Assembly: GCA_047495785.1 (NCBI GenBank)
Contig: JBLDXI010000002.1
Coordinates: 186,001-250,000 of the forward strand
Reading direction: 5' to 3'
DNA from: Lepidodermella squamata
Lineage: Eukaryota > Gastrotricha
DNA length: 64,000 nucleotides
Shown: in pieces, positions 12,339-22,052 of the stretch
Position numbering within the stretch: the stretch's first letter is position 1
Layout: each line of letters begins with the position of its first letter
The notes under the pieces: generated by a model
What the model was told of the DNA's origin: nothing
What the model saw: the letters and a program-made list of their open reading frames with translations, nothing else
Database searches by the model: none
Translations under genes and position numbers: made by a program

Positions 12339-13343
12339 ATGGCAAATCAAGCCTGTATGCGAAGCGATTACAACGAGATGTCCAAATCTCAACGTCAAGT
12401 TCTCGACATCGCCCGACCATTCATCACAACCGGAATCGAAGCCCATAGATCCGAATTGAACTTACCTTTGATCATAGCCGATTTCGGTTGCAGTACTGGA
12501 GCTAACAGTTCAGCTGCAATATCCGAAATTATCGCTGGATTTCGGGATAAATACGGATTCGACGCGACCAAGTCCATTCTGGCGGTTCACGAAGATTTGC
12601 CGCAAAATGACTGGGGCGAATTTTTCAGTTTTGTCGACCGCAACGGCAAGGCTTATACAAAACAGCACAAGGGCGTGCATTGCTTAGCTGCTGGCTTTTC
12701 GTTCTACCAACAAATTCTGCCTGATAACTGTCTTCATTTCGGCTTCTCCAACGTTGCAGTTCATTGGGCGTCGGCGATTCCTTGCAAGCTGAAACAACAC
12801 ATCTACCCAGCTTTGGGCGATGTAGAAGAGAAACGTCTTTGGGCCGAGCAGTCTCGCCTAGATTGGACCACCTTTCTTCAAGCTAGGTCGAAAGAATTAG
12901 TCGCAGGTGGGGTTCTAGTTGTTAACATCGTCACTGAAGGCGATGTTATGCTTCGAATTTACGAAGCTTTGAACAATGCTGTAAAGCGACTTGTCGACTC
13001 GAAATTGATCAGCCAGGACGAATATTTCGATTTTAATATTCAAATGATGCTTCGAAGTCTTGTTGAAGTTACAGATCCGGGGATTCTTAAGCCTCTCGGG
13101 CTTGAAGTTGTCGCCAGTGACAATTGCGTGCCTAGTTGCAGCGTTTTCTATGAAGATTACGAATCCCACGGCGATGTGGCTCGTTTCATAGCGGATTTCG
13201 CGTCGATTCTCGAGGCAGTTTGCGAGCCAGCTTTTCTTGTCGCACTGTCTGCAGCGAGGTCAGATGCGGAGAAGTCCGAACTTAGCGTGAGGTTATGGAA
13301 ACCTACCGCAAAGTACTCTTCGAAACGTATTCCGGTAATTTAG
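12339..13343 (+). CDS. SABATH-family (Methyltransf_7-like) SAM-dependent carboxyl methyltransferase
   Basis: 334 residues, single exon. The SAM-binding motif IADFGCSTGANSS near residues 47-59 matches the SABATH motif I (IADLGCSSGPNT type); HEDLPQNDW (about 84-92) matches its conserved NDLPxNDF block, and FSNVAVHWAS (about 135-144) the SxxSLHWLS block. SABATH enzymes methylate carboxyl groups or ring nitrogens of small molecules (salicylate, benzoate, gibberellin, xanthines in plants) and occur in some bacteria; they are not part of standard animal metabolism. Absence of introns and restricted family range suggest horizontal acquisition, but flanks are ordinary eukaryotic DNA. Substrate unknown. 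The start is the first in-frame ATG; an overlapping upstream frame with a signal-like N-terminus and a SYSANQ motif leaves open an alternative first exon. Confidence 0.8.
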   Translation: MANQACMRSDYNEMSKSQRQVLDIARPFITTGIEAHRSELNLPLIIADFGCSTGANSSAAISEIIAGFRDKYGFDATKSILAVHEDLPQNDWGEFFSFVDRNGKAYTKQHKGVHCLAAGFSFYQQILPDNCLHFGFSNVAVHWASAIPCKLKQHIYPALGDVEEKRLWAEQSRLDWTTFLQARSKELVAGGVLVVNIVTEGDVMLRIYEALNNAVKRLVDSKLISQDEYFDFNIQMMLRSLVEVTDPGILKPLGLEVVASDNCVPSCSVFYEDYESHGDVARFIADFASILEAVCEPAFLVALSAARSDAEKSELSVRLWKPTAKYSSKRIPVI

Positions 13344-14942
13344 ACAAGCTGAGTCAAATGTGGGACAATGCTTTTATTGTTCTACGCAAAATCGGAGGTC
13401 AACTCTGATATCTTCCAATTTAATTGAAAAACTAAGTAAAAATAAAAGAATTGACTGAAAACGCTCGCTCGTCAGCTAATAAAATGCAAATCTGTTTATA
13501 TTAAAAGCCCATAATTTTTTTGAGAATTTTTTTTATTTTTCTTTCTCTACTGAAATTGCGAAGTTTCTATAGAGAGAAAATTTGGGAGCGAGAATTCGAA
13601 AACCCCATATTTTTACCGGATTTTTTTTCTTCCTGTTACCGGAACCAAATTTGCTGTATCGCAAGCAAATATGCTGTAGCGGAACCAAATTTGCTGTTAG
13701 CGGAACCAAATTTCAGAATTTTCTAGTGGCCTGAAATCGCTTTTCGGATATTTATTGCATGTCAAAATTGGCCCCAATAATTCTAGAAAATTCACCAGCG
13801 AATTCAGCGCAACATTCTCTATAAGACGCAGTGTTCAATTCAAAATCCATGCTTAGCCTAAAATTCTTAGAAATATTCAAAAAATTACTCTTGGCATGTT
13901 TCGACTTTGATTCCGCAAAAAGCAAATTTGGTTCCGCTACAGCATATTTGGTTCCGCTAAAAGATATTCCCATTTTTATCCCTCACAGTTACGGAGTCGC
14001 TTCCAGTGTCAAGTTGGTCACGTGACCTTACCTCCAGGTGTCACTCCTGAGTGGTTATCTCGAGAACGGTGATAGTTATGAAGCCGCTCTCAAAAGAAAA
14101 TTTCATCAGGGTTGTGAGATCCACCTGGAAATGCATTCTGTTTGGTCACAGGTGATACTTCATGTACTAGAAAACAGGTACCAGCTCATCACCAAGCCGA
14201 CGAGGCTTCTATCCGTTTCCACCAAATTTATAGGATTGCCCAGCGCGGAGGAATATCTTTTAGACACCCAAGGGCTTTAGCCACCCTTTGAATATAGGGT
14301 GATCAGAAAAGCTCCCATTGAGATTTAATTCGCTTGTAAATATTGCGACTCAATTTATTAAGGTAGCAGGAAGCAGTAACACAATTTTCATTTTTCATCA
14401 ATGCAAAATCAATTATTTTATAAAAATAGGATGAAATTCTTCGTTGAAAAGTTGATGAATTTTGAAAAAAAATTCTCGACTTTTTTCCAAGAATTAATGT
14501 TATTTCTATGTATTTTTTGAAAATTTCTATTTTTTCTTATGGACTCAACGATGAGTATTTTCAACGCATAGGTAAATGTCCTTAATGAACTCAATTATTT
14601 TAGCTTTACAGTCTATTTCGCGCATCGCGCATCCACAAACAAAAAATGCCTGAATACAATGCATGTTATACATATGTCACATCTCAGATTTTTTTCGCCG
14701 CAATGAAATATTATGCGAAATTTTTTGAAAAGTTCAACAGTGTGAGTTATTAGGCTCGAATAAACATGTTTACAGCTCACAATGCTCGCAGGCAGGTATG
14801 ATAGCCCCTTGAAACATCCTATTAGCGAAAAAGCTGTCATCACAAAGAATTTTAAAATTACCTGCAAATTTTCAGACAATTTTCTTTAATTTTTCAAATA
14901 TTGGAAAATCGGAAAATATTATAACGGATTTTTTTTCTAGGG
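13344..14942. other. Intergenic, contains an inverted word array
   Basis: No gene recognised. The frame 14038-14280 has no features. Positions 13634-13965 carry an inverted array (separate entry). Just before the next gene a polypyrimidine-AG (TTTTTTTTCTAGGG) at about 14931-14941 looks like a 3' splice site two bases before its ATG, so that gene may have a 5' UTR intron or be trans-spliced. Confidence 0.5.
13634..13965. repeat. Inverted array of GCGGAACCAAATTTGCTGT-type words
   Basis: The left half (13634-13715) has three copies of GGAACCAAATTTGCTGT-like words; the right half (13905-13965) has the reverse complement (AGCAAATTTGGTTCCGC, CAGCATATTTGGTTCCGC). The two halves could fold back on each other around a 190-bp spacer, as in a degenerate MITE. 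Confidence 0.65.
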
Positions 14943-15515
14943 ATGAGATCAACGAAATATATTTTTTATTGGCTAGTAATAAAATCGGCGTCACTTCTCG
15001 AGCCCATCTCAGGCCTATCATGCTGCACATGCGTCGACCAGCCTGGTGCGCTGTGTAATAACGCGACCTTTGTGACCCTCCACGCGCACTCGTGTCCCAA
15101 AAAATTCACAAAATACTGCGTGACCTTCGCAACACTACCGCCCGATATGGCTATCAATCAACTTGAAAATCAGTCGATTGCGCACTCAAATCTACGGCCT
15201 AGTGATGAGCGATTATTGGGTCACCAAAATGTCCTTCAATTTGAATATGGGTGTTCAAATAAATGCCCGTTTATTGCGGATCATTTGCGGAGTACGCATT
15301 TCGTCGACTGCTGCGATACAGATAACTGCAACTGCCCGAGGGTAGTATCATCGAAAAAGGTCGAAATTCAACCGCAATCTGAAAAATTAGAGCCGCCTCA
15401 GCCGAGCAAATCTAATACGGCGGCGAAAAATTCAATTTTAACAAGATATAAATTAGTTTGTTTAATTTTAGTTGATTTATTACTTTTTTATCTTGAAATA
15501 AAATTATTTAATTGA
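14943..15515 (+). CDS. Ly6/uPAR-like GPI-anchored secreted protein
   Basis: 190 residues, one exon. N-terminal hydrophobic signal (about residues 1-24), then a cysteine-rich domain opening with LSCCTCVDQPGALCNN and closing with FVDCCDTDNCNC, the CC-x-x-x-x-C-N ending typical of three-finger Ly6/uPAR proteins. A low-complexity Ser/Pro/Lys linker follows and the protein ends in a hydrophobic tail (YKLVCLILVDLLLFYLEIKLF), consistent with a GPI-attachment signal. Ly6 proteins bind receptors or channels at the cell surface; the partner here is unknown. A polypyrimidine-AG sits directly before the start codon. Confidence 0.7.
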   Translation: MRSTKYIFYWLVIKSASLLEPISGLSCCTCVDQPGALCNNATFVTLHAHSCPKKFTKYCVTFATLPPDMAINQLENQSIAHSNLRPSDERLLGHQNVLQFEYGCSNKCPFIADHLRSTHFVDCCDTDNCNCPRVVSSKKVEIQPQSEKLEPPQPSKSNTAAKNSILTRYKLVCLILVDLLLFYLEIKLFN

Positions 15516-15673
15516 CTTTTTCAAAGCGTTTATCACTGACCTCAATGTCCCGAAATTACGTCACAGATATAGCTTTATTATTCGCCATTCTTCCGGGGCT
15601 TGAAAAGGGACCAGATAAACATTCTTCAATAAATTTTGTTTGTCTTTCAATACAATCTTCAAAAATACTGTTG

Positions 15674-17540
15674 TCAACACGAAGCCGAAATGCCAGCCTC
15701 CAAGCACTGGTTCAGCGTTAGGAAACCAATCGAATAGCCAGCTTCATTGACGACGAAAATGCCAGGCAGATGGCGCTGATTCATCTTAGAAACAGCCGTT
15801 GAAACTTGACAATGCTCCGTGACTGAAATGTCCTCGACGTTCATGGTGAAACGGGTTGAATTTAGCAGCTTCAGCTCGTCCAGTAGGTCGCCTACCGATG
15901 TGTTTGTTGGCAGTTTTTCGAGCATGGCAAAACCGACTGCACTGTCGGTTAGAACTTCGAGTAAACGGCCGCAATCGTCGATGATTCCGACCATTCCGAG
16001 AGCTCCGCAAAGTAAGACAGTTAACGCCTCGCTTTAACAAAAATTGAAATTGAAATTATTTTTCAAAAAATGGAGAAAATTGAAAAATTGAAATTTTATA
16101 TAAAAATTCAAACTTTTTATAAAATTTCTGGAAAATGAGAAAATATCTTCAAATTTCTGAAAAGTTAAAGCTTCAAAAATCAAAAAATTTGTAATTAATT
16201 AAATTATGAAAATCAGAGAAAATTATAAAATTTGGAAACAGGATATTTCGATAAAATGGGACATTTTTCGCAAAAAATTTCAAGAAAAATTCTTGAAAAC
16301 ATAGTTTTAAAATAATACTCAATGCTTCTATTTTACCAGAATGGCGCCGAACGGAAAAGCATGGGAGCCATTTTTGTGTTCTCGTTTTTAAGCAGAATTT
16401 CACGAACTGATAGCGCCCGTCGGCCAATATTGCCGCCAGGGTGATTCGAGCGGAAATCCTCACCGGTGAAACGACGTCGTTTCATCATGTACATGGCTAA
16501 GGCATCACCAAGGGCCAGCATACACGTCGATGACGTAGTCGGAGCAAGACCGTGAGGACAGGCCTCGGGCATGTCAGGAATCATCAGCTGGTTAAATGAA
16601 AAAAATTGAATAGAAGCTCGGAGATTTTTTCGGAAATTTTTAGAATCAAATCCAGTTTTTATTTTAAAATTCAGGCAAAATTTAAAAATTAATTAATTAA
16701 AATTTTGAATTTAGAATCTGTGAATCCAAATTATCGAATTATCATTTGAGTATAGAATTTTTGAATTTTGTTCAATTTTTGAATTTAATTAAAAAAATCA
16801 ATTTTAATATAAATTTAAAAAAATAATTTTCGTAATTGCTAAATTTCCTAATTTTTTTCAAATTAAAATATCAATTATTTTCAGGTCAATTTTTAGGCCA
16901 GGATAATTACCGCGATATTAGCATCTTGAGCCAATTTACTGCGCGACTTTGCCGTAATAGCAATCAGCGGAATCTCCAACCGATGGCACCTAATAATAGT
17001 CTGCAGCATCTCCGGAACATCGCCCGATCGACTCAGCATAATAACCGCATCGCCTCGATTAATCGCGCCCAACTCGCCGTGGTTGAAATCACCTGGGTGC
17101 AGGAAAAACGCCGGTGACCCAGTTGACGCTAGGGTGGACGCAATTTTTCGCCCGATGTGGCCCGATTTTCCAAGCCCAGTGATAATAATTCGCCCGGGGA
17201 TCGCGAGTAGGACCGAGGCAGCTCGGCAGAATGATTCATTGACAACCCCGGCTAATTTTTCAAGCCCGCGAGCTTCTTCTAAAATCACTCGTTGCGCCTC
17301 ACCTATCGCGTCGGTGATGACGTCACCCGTCACGTCGCAGTTGACAAAATCAGCGGCTAAATTGTGGAGGGAGCTTGTCAGGGTGTGGCGCTGGTCATCT
17401 TCACTCAACAGCTTCTTCTTAGCATTGATTGGCATTGTTAGGTTGGAAACTTGGTGGGTTGAAGATTTAGCACCTAGTGGAGTATCCAAGACATGGCGCC
17501 TCGGTGGTGTAGGTGTCGAGACTGAATTTAGAGAAGCCAT
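15674..17540 (-). CDS. KdsD/KpsF-type arabinose-5-phosphate isomerase (SIS plus CBS)
   Basis: Three exons: 17540-16911, 16587-16337 and 16031-15674, giving 412 residues; junction phases 0 and 2 fit. After an 85-residue extension the SIS domain shows GLGKSGHIGRKIASTLASTGSPAFFLHP, then GELGAI, LSRSGDVPEM, EACPHGLAPTTSST and GEDF..NHPGGNIGRR, all hallmarks of KdsD/KpsF/GutQ, which interconvert ribulose-5-phosphate and arabinose-5-phosphate in Kdo synthesis. The C-terminal part is a weaker CBS pair (VGIIDDCGRLLEVLTD, HLPGIFVVNEAG.SIGFLTL). The bacterial N-S-G-E motif reads RSGD here. Animals lack a known Kdo pathway; plants and bacteria have the enzyme. Two introns show that it is integrated in a eukaryotic genome rather than bacterial contamination. 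Role unknown. Confidence 0.85.
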
Positions 17541-17712
17541 CTAGCCTTAAGTTCCACACAGGAGAAAGGAAGGAATGACAATTTGTTGTTTTTCTCTAAC
17601 AAAAATAATGAATGAGTGAATTTTTGAGTTCAGGGCCGCTTGTGCGATTTATTGAAACGCGTGCTTGCAAAATTCAAATTTGTCAATAAGAAAAAAAACA
17701 TGAGCTGAAAAA

Positions 17713-18000
17713 ATGAAAATAAATCCGGCTTACGTCGCCGCCAGAGATGCGCTTCGCGAACAAATTCGCCAACGTATTGCTGAGATCACTCACACTCACC
17801 AACCGACACGTCAAGCACCGCCGCCGAAATTCAACCAATGGTCTCGAGGTCAACCCAAGATCAAAGGAGAACTGAACATGAACGACTTGGTAGACCAGGT
17901 TTGCCCGATTGTAATTGAACAGGTCGAGAGGAATTTTAGCAAAATGTTACATGATAATAATCAACAGCTCATCGCTCTTCTCAAACAAAATAGATGGTAG
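17713..18000 (+). CDS. Retrotransposon ORF1 (short, 95 aa)
   Basis: A short basic frame with a predicted helical C-terminal half (VDQVCPIVIEQVERNFSKML). No CCHC zinc knuckles, so it is shorter than typical Jockey-group ORF1 proteins and may be a remnant or a minimal form. Its stop overlaps the next start as ATGGTAG (17994-18000), an arrangement that suits termination-reinitiation of the downstream frame. Confidence 0.55.
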   Translation: MKINPAYVAARDALREQIRQRIAEITHTHQPTRQAPPPKFNQWSRGQPKIKGELNMNDLVDQVCPIVIEQVERNFSKMLHDNNQQLIALLKQNRW

Positions 18001-18770
18001 TAATTATTCAATGGAATTCTCGAGGCCTGAAAAGCCGAAAAGTAGAGCTTATCAAATTAGCTAAAGACCTCAATGCAGACATAATTTTAATTAATGAAAC
18101 GCATTTCAGCAGGAAAACAGTTTTTGAAATCCCAGGATATGAACTTTTTAGGAAAGACCGCGAAAACCAGGTAAGCCACGACTCTACTACCTATGGTGGC
18201 GTTGCAATCTTTGTAAAAAATAATATATCTATAACCAAAGAATTTTACGAATTTAGCACCTCCCACAGCGAGTGGTTAGCTATAACAGTTGTAAATAAAT
18301 CCGGTCATAAATTAATAATAGGCACCGGTTATACATCACCAGGTAAAAAAGAGTTGGATGTGTCATTTCTTGATCAAATTTTATCCAGCGATACCCCATG
18401 TTTATTTGCTGGAGACATGAACGCGTGGCATTCCGACCTACTCACAGGCCCGCCGCCGTCCAACACATATGGCCGAATCTTATCAGAATTTTTCAATTCC
18501 TCGAATGTCACTCTTCTCAGCGATGGGACGCCTACTCACTTTTCCCCCAGCGGCGTGGGGCGGCAGATTGATATATGGATCAGCAACGAAGCGGCACGAT
18601 CTTCAATTATAGGTACACCGACGGTAGAAGATTTCTACGGGAGCGACCACACTGCAACTTGCCTCAAAGTCAAATTCTCTGCGTGCACTTCCCCGCCGAA
18701 ATCAGATGTCGAAGCGCCCCGGATAAACTTCAAAAGCAATGAACTGGTCTCGATTCCGAAGCAGTCTTGA
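17994..18770 (+). CDS. Retrotransposon ORF2 part 1: AP-like endonuclease
   Basis: 258 residues. Exonuclease/endonuclease/phosphatase fold motifs are in order: IQWNSRGL, DIILINETH, GGVAIFVKNN, FAGDMNAWHS, and the terminal GSDHTATCL. This enzyme nicks the target DNA for target-primed reverse transcription. In related elements it is fused to the reverse transcriptase in one frame; here the frame ends at 18770 while the RT continues in the +1 frame from about 18739. A one-base indel in this copy is the simplest reading. Confidence 0.8.
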   Translation: MVVIIQWNSRGLKSRKVELIKLAKDLNADIILINETHFSRKTVFEIPGYELFRKDRENQVSHDSTTYGGVAIFVKNNISITKEFYEFSTSHSEWLAITVVNKSGHKLIIGTGYTSPGKKELDVSFLDQILSSDTPCLFAGDMNAWHSDLLTGPPPSNTYGRILSEFFNSSNVTLLSDGTPTHFSPSGVGRQIDIWISNEAARSSIIGTPTVEDFYGSDHTATCLKVKFSACTSPPKSDVEAPRINFKSNELVSIPKQS

Positions 18771-20892
18771 TCAGTGTCTTGATGAACGCACAGAAGCCGT
18801 CAAGCCGAAAGTAGGCGACGAAATCAGCTCGATCAAAAATTACATCACAGAAATCTCAAGTACAGTTCAGTCTGTCACGGATGCGGTCGCGCCGAAGTGT
18901 CCTGCAAACAAGTTGCCGACCTTCAACATGAACAAGGAGATAGGAGATCTTCTGGATCAGCGAAATCAGCTACAACGTCTGCATGCTGAAACAAACGCGC
19001 CCGAAGTGAAAAGAGAGGTGAATCGCTTGAACCGCGATATCAAAAAGCTCATTGGACAGGAAGAGGCTCGCGAATGTGAACGGAATCTAAAGCTGATGGC
19101 TAAACGGTTTCGAGAAGAACAGCAGCAAAGTCAAGAGGCGTGGCGAATGTTGGCTGCTAGGTTTAATCGTCTCAAACGCAGCAAACGACTTGGTACCCTG
19201 GTTGATCAAAAGACGGGGCTTGTAGCCACTGACGACAAGGCAAAAGCACAACTGATCGCGGCAATCTTCAGCAAAGTTGTAAGTGGAGCACCAGCCTCTT
19301 CAAAACGCCCAGAGGACACTGCGTTCTGGCAGCAGGTAGAGAGTGCGGTTGCATCTAACTCGTCAATAAAACCACTGGAAAGAATCCCCGAAGTGCTACC
19401 AATAAAAATTTCCCGCTTCACAATGAGGCTGTTCATTCGTCGGCTTAAAAACAAAGCGCCTGGTAACGACAATATTCTCAACGCTGTCATAAAAAATGGC
19501 GGTCCAGGACTCCGTAGTCACCTGAAGTACGCGTTTGAATTGTGCCTTGCTACAGGCTATATACCGGCAGAATGGAAACTGGCGATCGTCGTGCCGATCC
19601 TGAAGGAGGGAAAGGATAGCAGGCTCCCGGAATCATACCGCCCGGTGTCACTGTTGCCAGCCTTCGCGAAGCTACTAGAGTCACTGGTAGCCATGATGCT
19701 ACAAAATTTCCTGGAAGCTCAGAGCCTGCTACCCGAGCATCAGTATGGATTTCGAAGACTCCGAGGCGCTGTCGACCCACTTTTTCGCCTGATTAGCGAT
19801 GCAGCCCTCGCCATGGCCCATCACAGCAAGCTCGTGGCTGTGTTCTTGGACTTCAAGGCCGCCTTCGATACGGTCTGGCACGCAGGGCTTATACAAAAAC
19901 TGATCGATTCTGGAGCCCCGGAGCCTTTGGTGCGATGGACAGCGAACTTCCTAGACGACCGATCGTTTCAGGTCCGAGTTAGAGACGAGCTCAGCGAATC
20001 AAGAAAAATCGGCTGCGGTGTGCCACAAGGTAGCCCGTTGAGTCCGCTGCTGTTCATATTTTACTGCGCGGATATGCAGCCTCCGGAGTCAAACCCTGAC
20101 GACGGGAGAAAAGCGGTCGCCGCCGGGACCTACGCAGACGACGCTGCAAACTGGGCATGGGGCCCGCATTACGAGCAGTGCGTTGTAAGGCTACAAGCCC
20201 GCCTCCGATCCACCGAAGCGTGGTGCGCGAAATGGCGTCTAGAACTTAATCCGGCGAAATGCGAAAGCATTCTAATCGGCCACACTGGCGCTTCGTCCCC
20301 GTCGGTTCTTCTCTCCATTGCTGGTCAACGAATCCCTCAAGTCAACGAAGTAAAATACCTAGGAATCACGATCACGGCGAAATTGTCGTGGGAACGCCAC
20401 CTCGACCGTCTGTCTGCGAAGACGAAACCGCGAGCTGCCTGCCTCAGAGGAATAGCTTGTAGGCGCATTGTCCCCAGCGATCTTTGCATCATGTTCAGCC
20501 GAGTCCTCATCGACAGCGTGCTCACATATGGATCTCCAGCCTGGTACTGTCTGCCAAAAACCTCCGAACTGCGCCTTTTCAACTTTCAAGCACACGGGTT
20601 AAGAGCAGCAATGGATCTGCCATTTGAGTGCGATTCCTTCGGAGTCGTCGTCGAAGCGAAGGCGGCAGCAATCAGCGACGTCTTTGAGAAGCAACTGGAG
20701 CGCTATGGCGAACGCTGTCTCACCGCGGACAATGGCATGAAAGAGTACTTGCAGTATATCGCCAGTCAGCAGCCTGATGCCTTCGGCAAGCGGATGCTCG
20801 ACCTACACTGTCCAGCCTGGCACCTACGCCGCAATGTCGCCCCCTCAATGGCGCAAAATAAGAGAATCACAGATTTCTTCAACCCTCGATAG
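18739..20892 (+). CDS. Retrotransposon ORF2 part 2: reverse transcriptase
   Basis: 717 residues. RT motifs: SYRPVSLLPAFAKLLE, HQYGFR, VFLDFKAAFDTVWH, CGVPQGSPLSPLLF, the catalytic TYADDAA, and VKYLGITI (thumb). The C-terminus is QNKRITDFFNPR, resembling a PCNA-interacting (PIP) box. The frame is open throughout, so the element may be fairly young apart from the EN/RT frame break. The first ATG lies inside the end of the endonuclease frame. Confidence 0.85.
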   Translation: MNWSRFRSSLDQCLDERTEAVKPKVGDEISSIKNYITEISSTVQSVTDAVAPKCPANKLPTFNMNKEIGDLLDQRNQLQRLHAETNAPEVKREVNRLNRDIKKLIGQEEARECERNLKLMAKRFREEQQQSQEAWRMLAARFNRLKRSKRLGTLVDQKTGLVATDDKAKAQLIAAIFSKVVSGAPASSKRPEDTAFWQQVESAVASNSSIKPLERIPEVLPIKISRFTMRLFIRRLKNKAPGNDNILNAVIKNGGPGLRSHLKYAFELCLATGYIPAEWKLAIVVPILKEGKDSRLPESYRPVSLLPAFAKLLESLVAMMLQNFLEAQSLLPEHQYGFRRLRGAVDPLFRLISDAALAMAHHSKLVAVFLDFKAAFDTVWHAGLIQKLIDSGAPEPLVRWTANFLDDRSFQVRVRDELSESRKIGCGVPQGSPLSPLLFIFYCADMQPPESNPDDGRKAVAAGTYADDAANWAWGPHYEQCVVRLQARLRSTEAWCAKWRLELNPAKCESILIGHTGASSPSVLLSIAGQRIPQVNEVKYLGITITAKLSWERHLDRLSAKTKPRAACLRGIACRRIVPSDLCIMFSRVLIDSVLTYGSPAWYCLPKTSELRLFNFQAHGLRAAMDLPFECDSFGVVVEAKAAAISDVFEKQLERYGERCLTADNGMKEYLQYIASQQPDAFGKRMLDLHCPAWHLRRNVAPSMAQNKRITDFFNPR

Positions 20893-21240
20893 CCTTTACT
20901 GCCTTGTTTTATTGTTGCGTTCCCTTGTTGAGCCTTTAGGTCCTTGGAGCCCCTGTGCACGAGCCCTAAGCCTTCCCGAACCTGGAACGTAAGTCACGTT
21001 AAATGAGCCTCTGTAATTTCTTGTTCCAGAGCCTGAGCCTGAGCCTGACATCTAACACCGGATTCTTGAGCCTGAGCCCTGAGCCTTTGAGCCTTTAGCC
21101 CTATGAAGAGCCTGATGTGATATGGGTGTATATATGCATCGTAAGCCGTTTTCAAATGAGTTAACCCCTGCCTTCGATCTTTTCAGAAAATCCGCCCTGA
21201 GCCCTAGCCACTATAGCCCTGAAATGAGCCTTTCAACTTG
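20893..21240 (+). repeat. GAGCCT-rich 3' region of the retrotransposon
   Basis: At least fifteen GAGCC or AGCCCT words, some in tandem (GAGCCTGAGCCTGAGCCTGA near 21030), between the RT stop and the A-rich tail. Such a repetitive 3' UTR may serve as the RT recognition region, which is inference. Confidence 0.65.
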
Positions 21241-21345
21241 CCCGTCAAAGCCGCGAAGGTCGACCAACGAATCAACAATTTTCTACTTTTCTATTCAAAC
21301 CAATATAAAAAACCGGCAAGAAAAAAAAAAAATATATATATATAA

Positions 21346-22052
21346 ACAATAACAACTATAAAAAACTCCTATGATCGAGATACATGCGTGTTCGACTAGA
21401 GCCCTGATTAGCATGGGGGCAAGTTATTTCTGTAATCTTTCTAACTCATGTGCCTATAGCGTCGAAAGGCGGAGGGCCTATAATAATAAAAACTACAACA
21501 TGCTAATTGTAAACATTCTGGAGTTTTAGTCACTTGAATTAACGATTTGTAGATAGGTTAATCGGGAATCTGCCACTTCGAAAAAAATCAACTTTTGTTG
21601 TGAAAATTCGATAAAGAAAATTTCTGATGATTATTCTTCGAATCTAAAGTATTTTCCAGGCATTTTAACCTGATTTGCAACCATCTTAACAATTTATTCT
21701 CATTTTTATTCCTGAGATCTTTCAAAAACCACTAGCTAACCTGCAATGCTACATCATCGGATGTTTTTTTAGCTCTTGTGTGGATTTTTTGTATCATTCA
21801 AGTTTTACTTTTTTGCTCCAGCTGCCAGGAAAATAATTGAAATTCGAGCGGACAATTCATGTCTAGGGCTGCACTTACATATCGGTTTTTTCTCACACTC
21901 GAAATACCATAACACCATCGCCAAAGAGCAGTTACCTCGGTCTTATCAATGTGGGGAAATCACCATCTGCTGATAGTGCTTAGCACATTTATTTCCCACC
22001 ATTAACAGGTTATAAGGACTATTCATCTCATTGTATTCCCATCATTTCTACA
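21346..22052. other. Intergenic, no gene seen
   Basis: AT-rich sequence between the retrotransposon tail and the first GH16 gene. The 65-residue frame at 21776-21973 has no recognisable feature. Confidence 0.5.

Larger units (their letters stand above)
17713..21345 (+). mobile_element. APE-type non-LTR retrotransposon (Jockey-like group)
   Basis: A small first frame, an AP endonuclease frame and a reverse-transcriptase frame in order, followed by a GAGCC-rich 3' region ending in an A-rich/(AT)n tail near 21320-21345. No LTRs and no RNase H domain are seen. The 5' end is not defined; it may lie some tens of bases before 17713. I could not find a target-site duplication. It sits just upstream of the KdsD-like gene start and divergent to it, so it may have altered that promoter. 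Confidence 0.85.

Noticed and set aside
13352-13500. A second exon of the SABATH gene
   Set aside because: The frame ends with a proper stop at 13343 and a full-length domain; nothing coding follows.
15674-17540. Bacterial contamination for the KdsD-like gene
   Set aside because: Two in-phase GT-AG introns with AT-rich sequence split the conserved domain, and the flanks are eukaryotic.
20766-20992. Extra genes on either strand at the RT 3' end
   Set aside because: Shadow frames of the RT and its repetitive 3' region.
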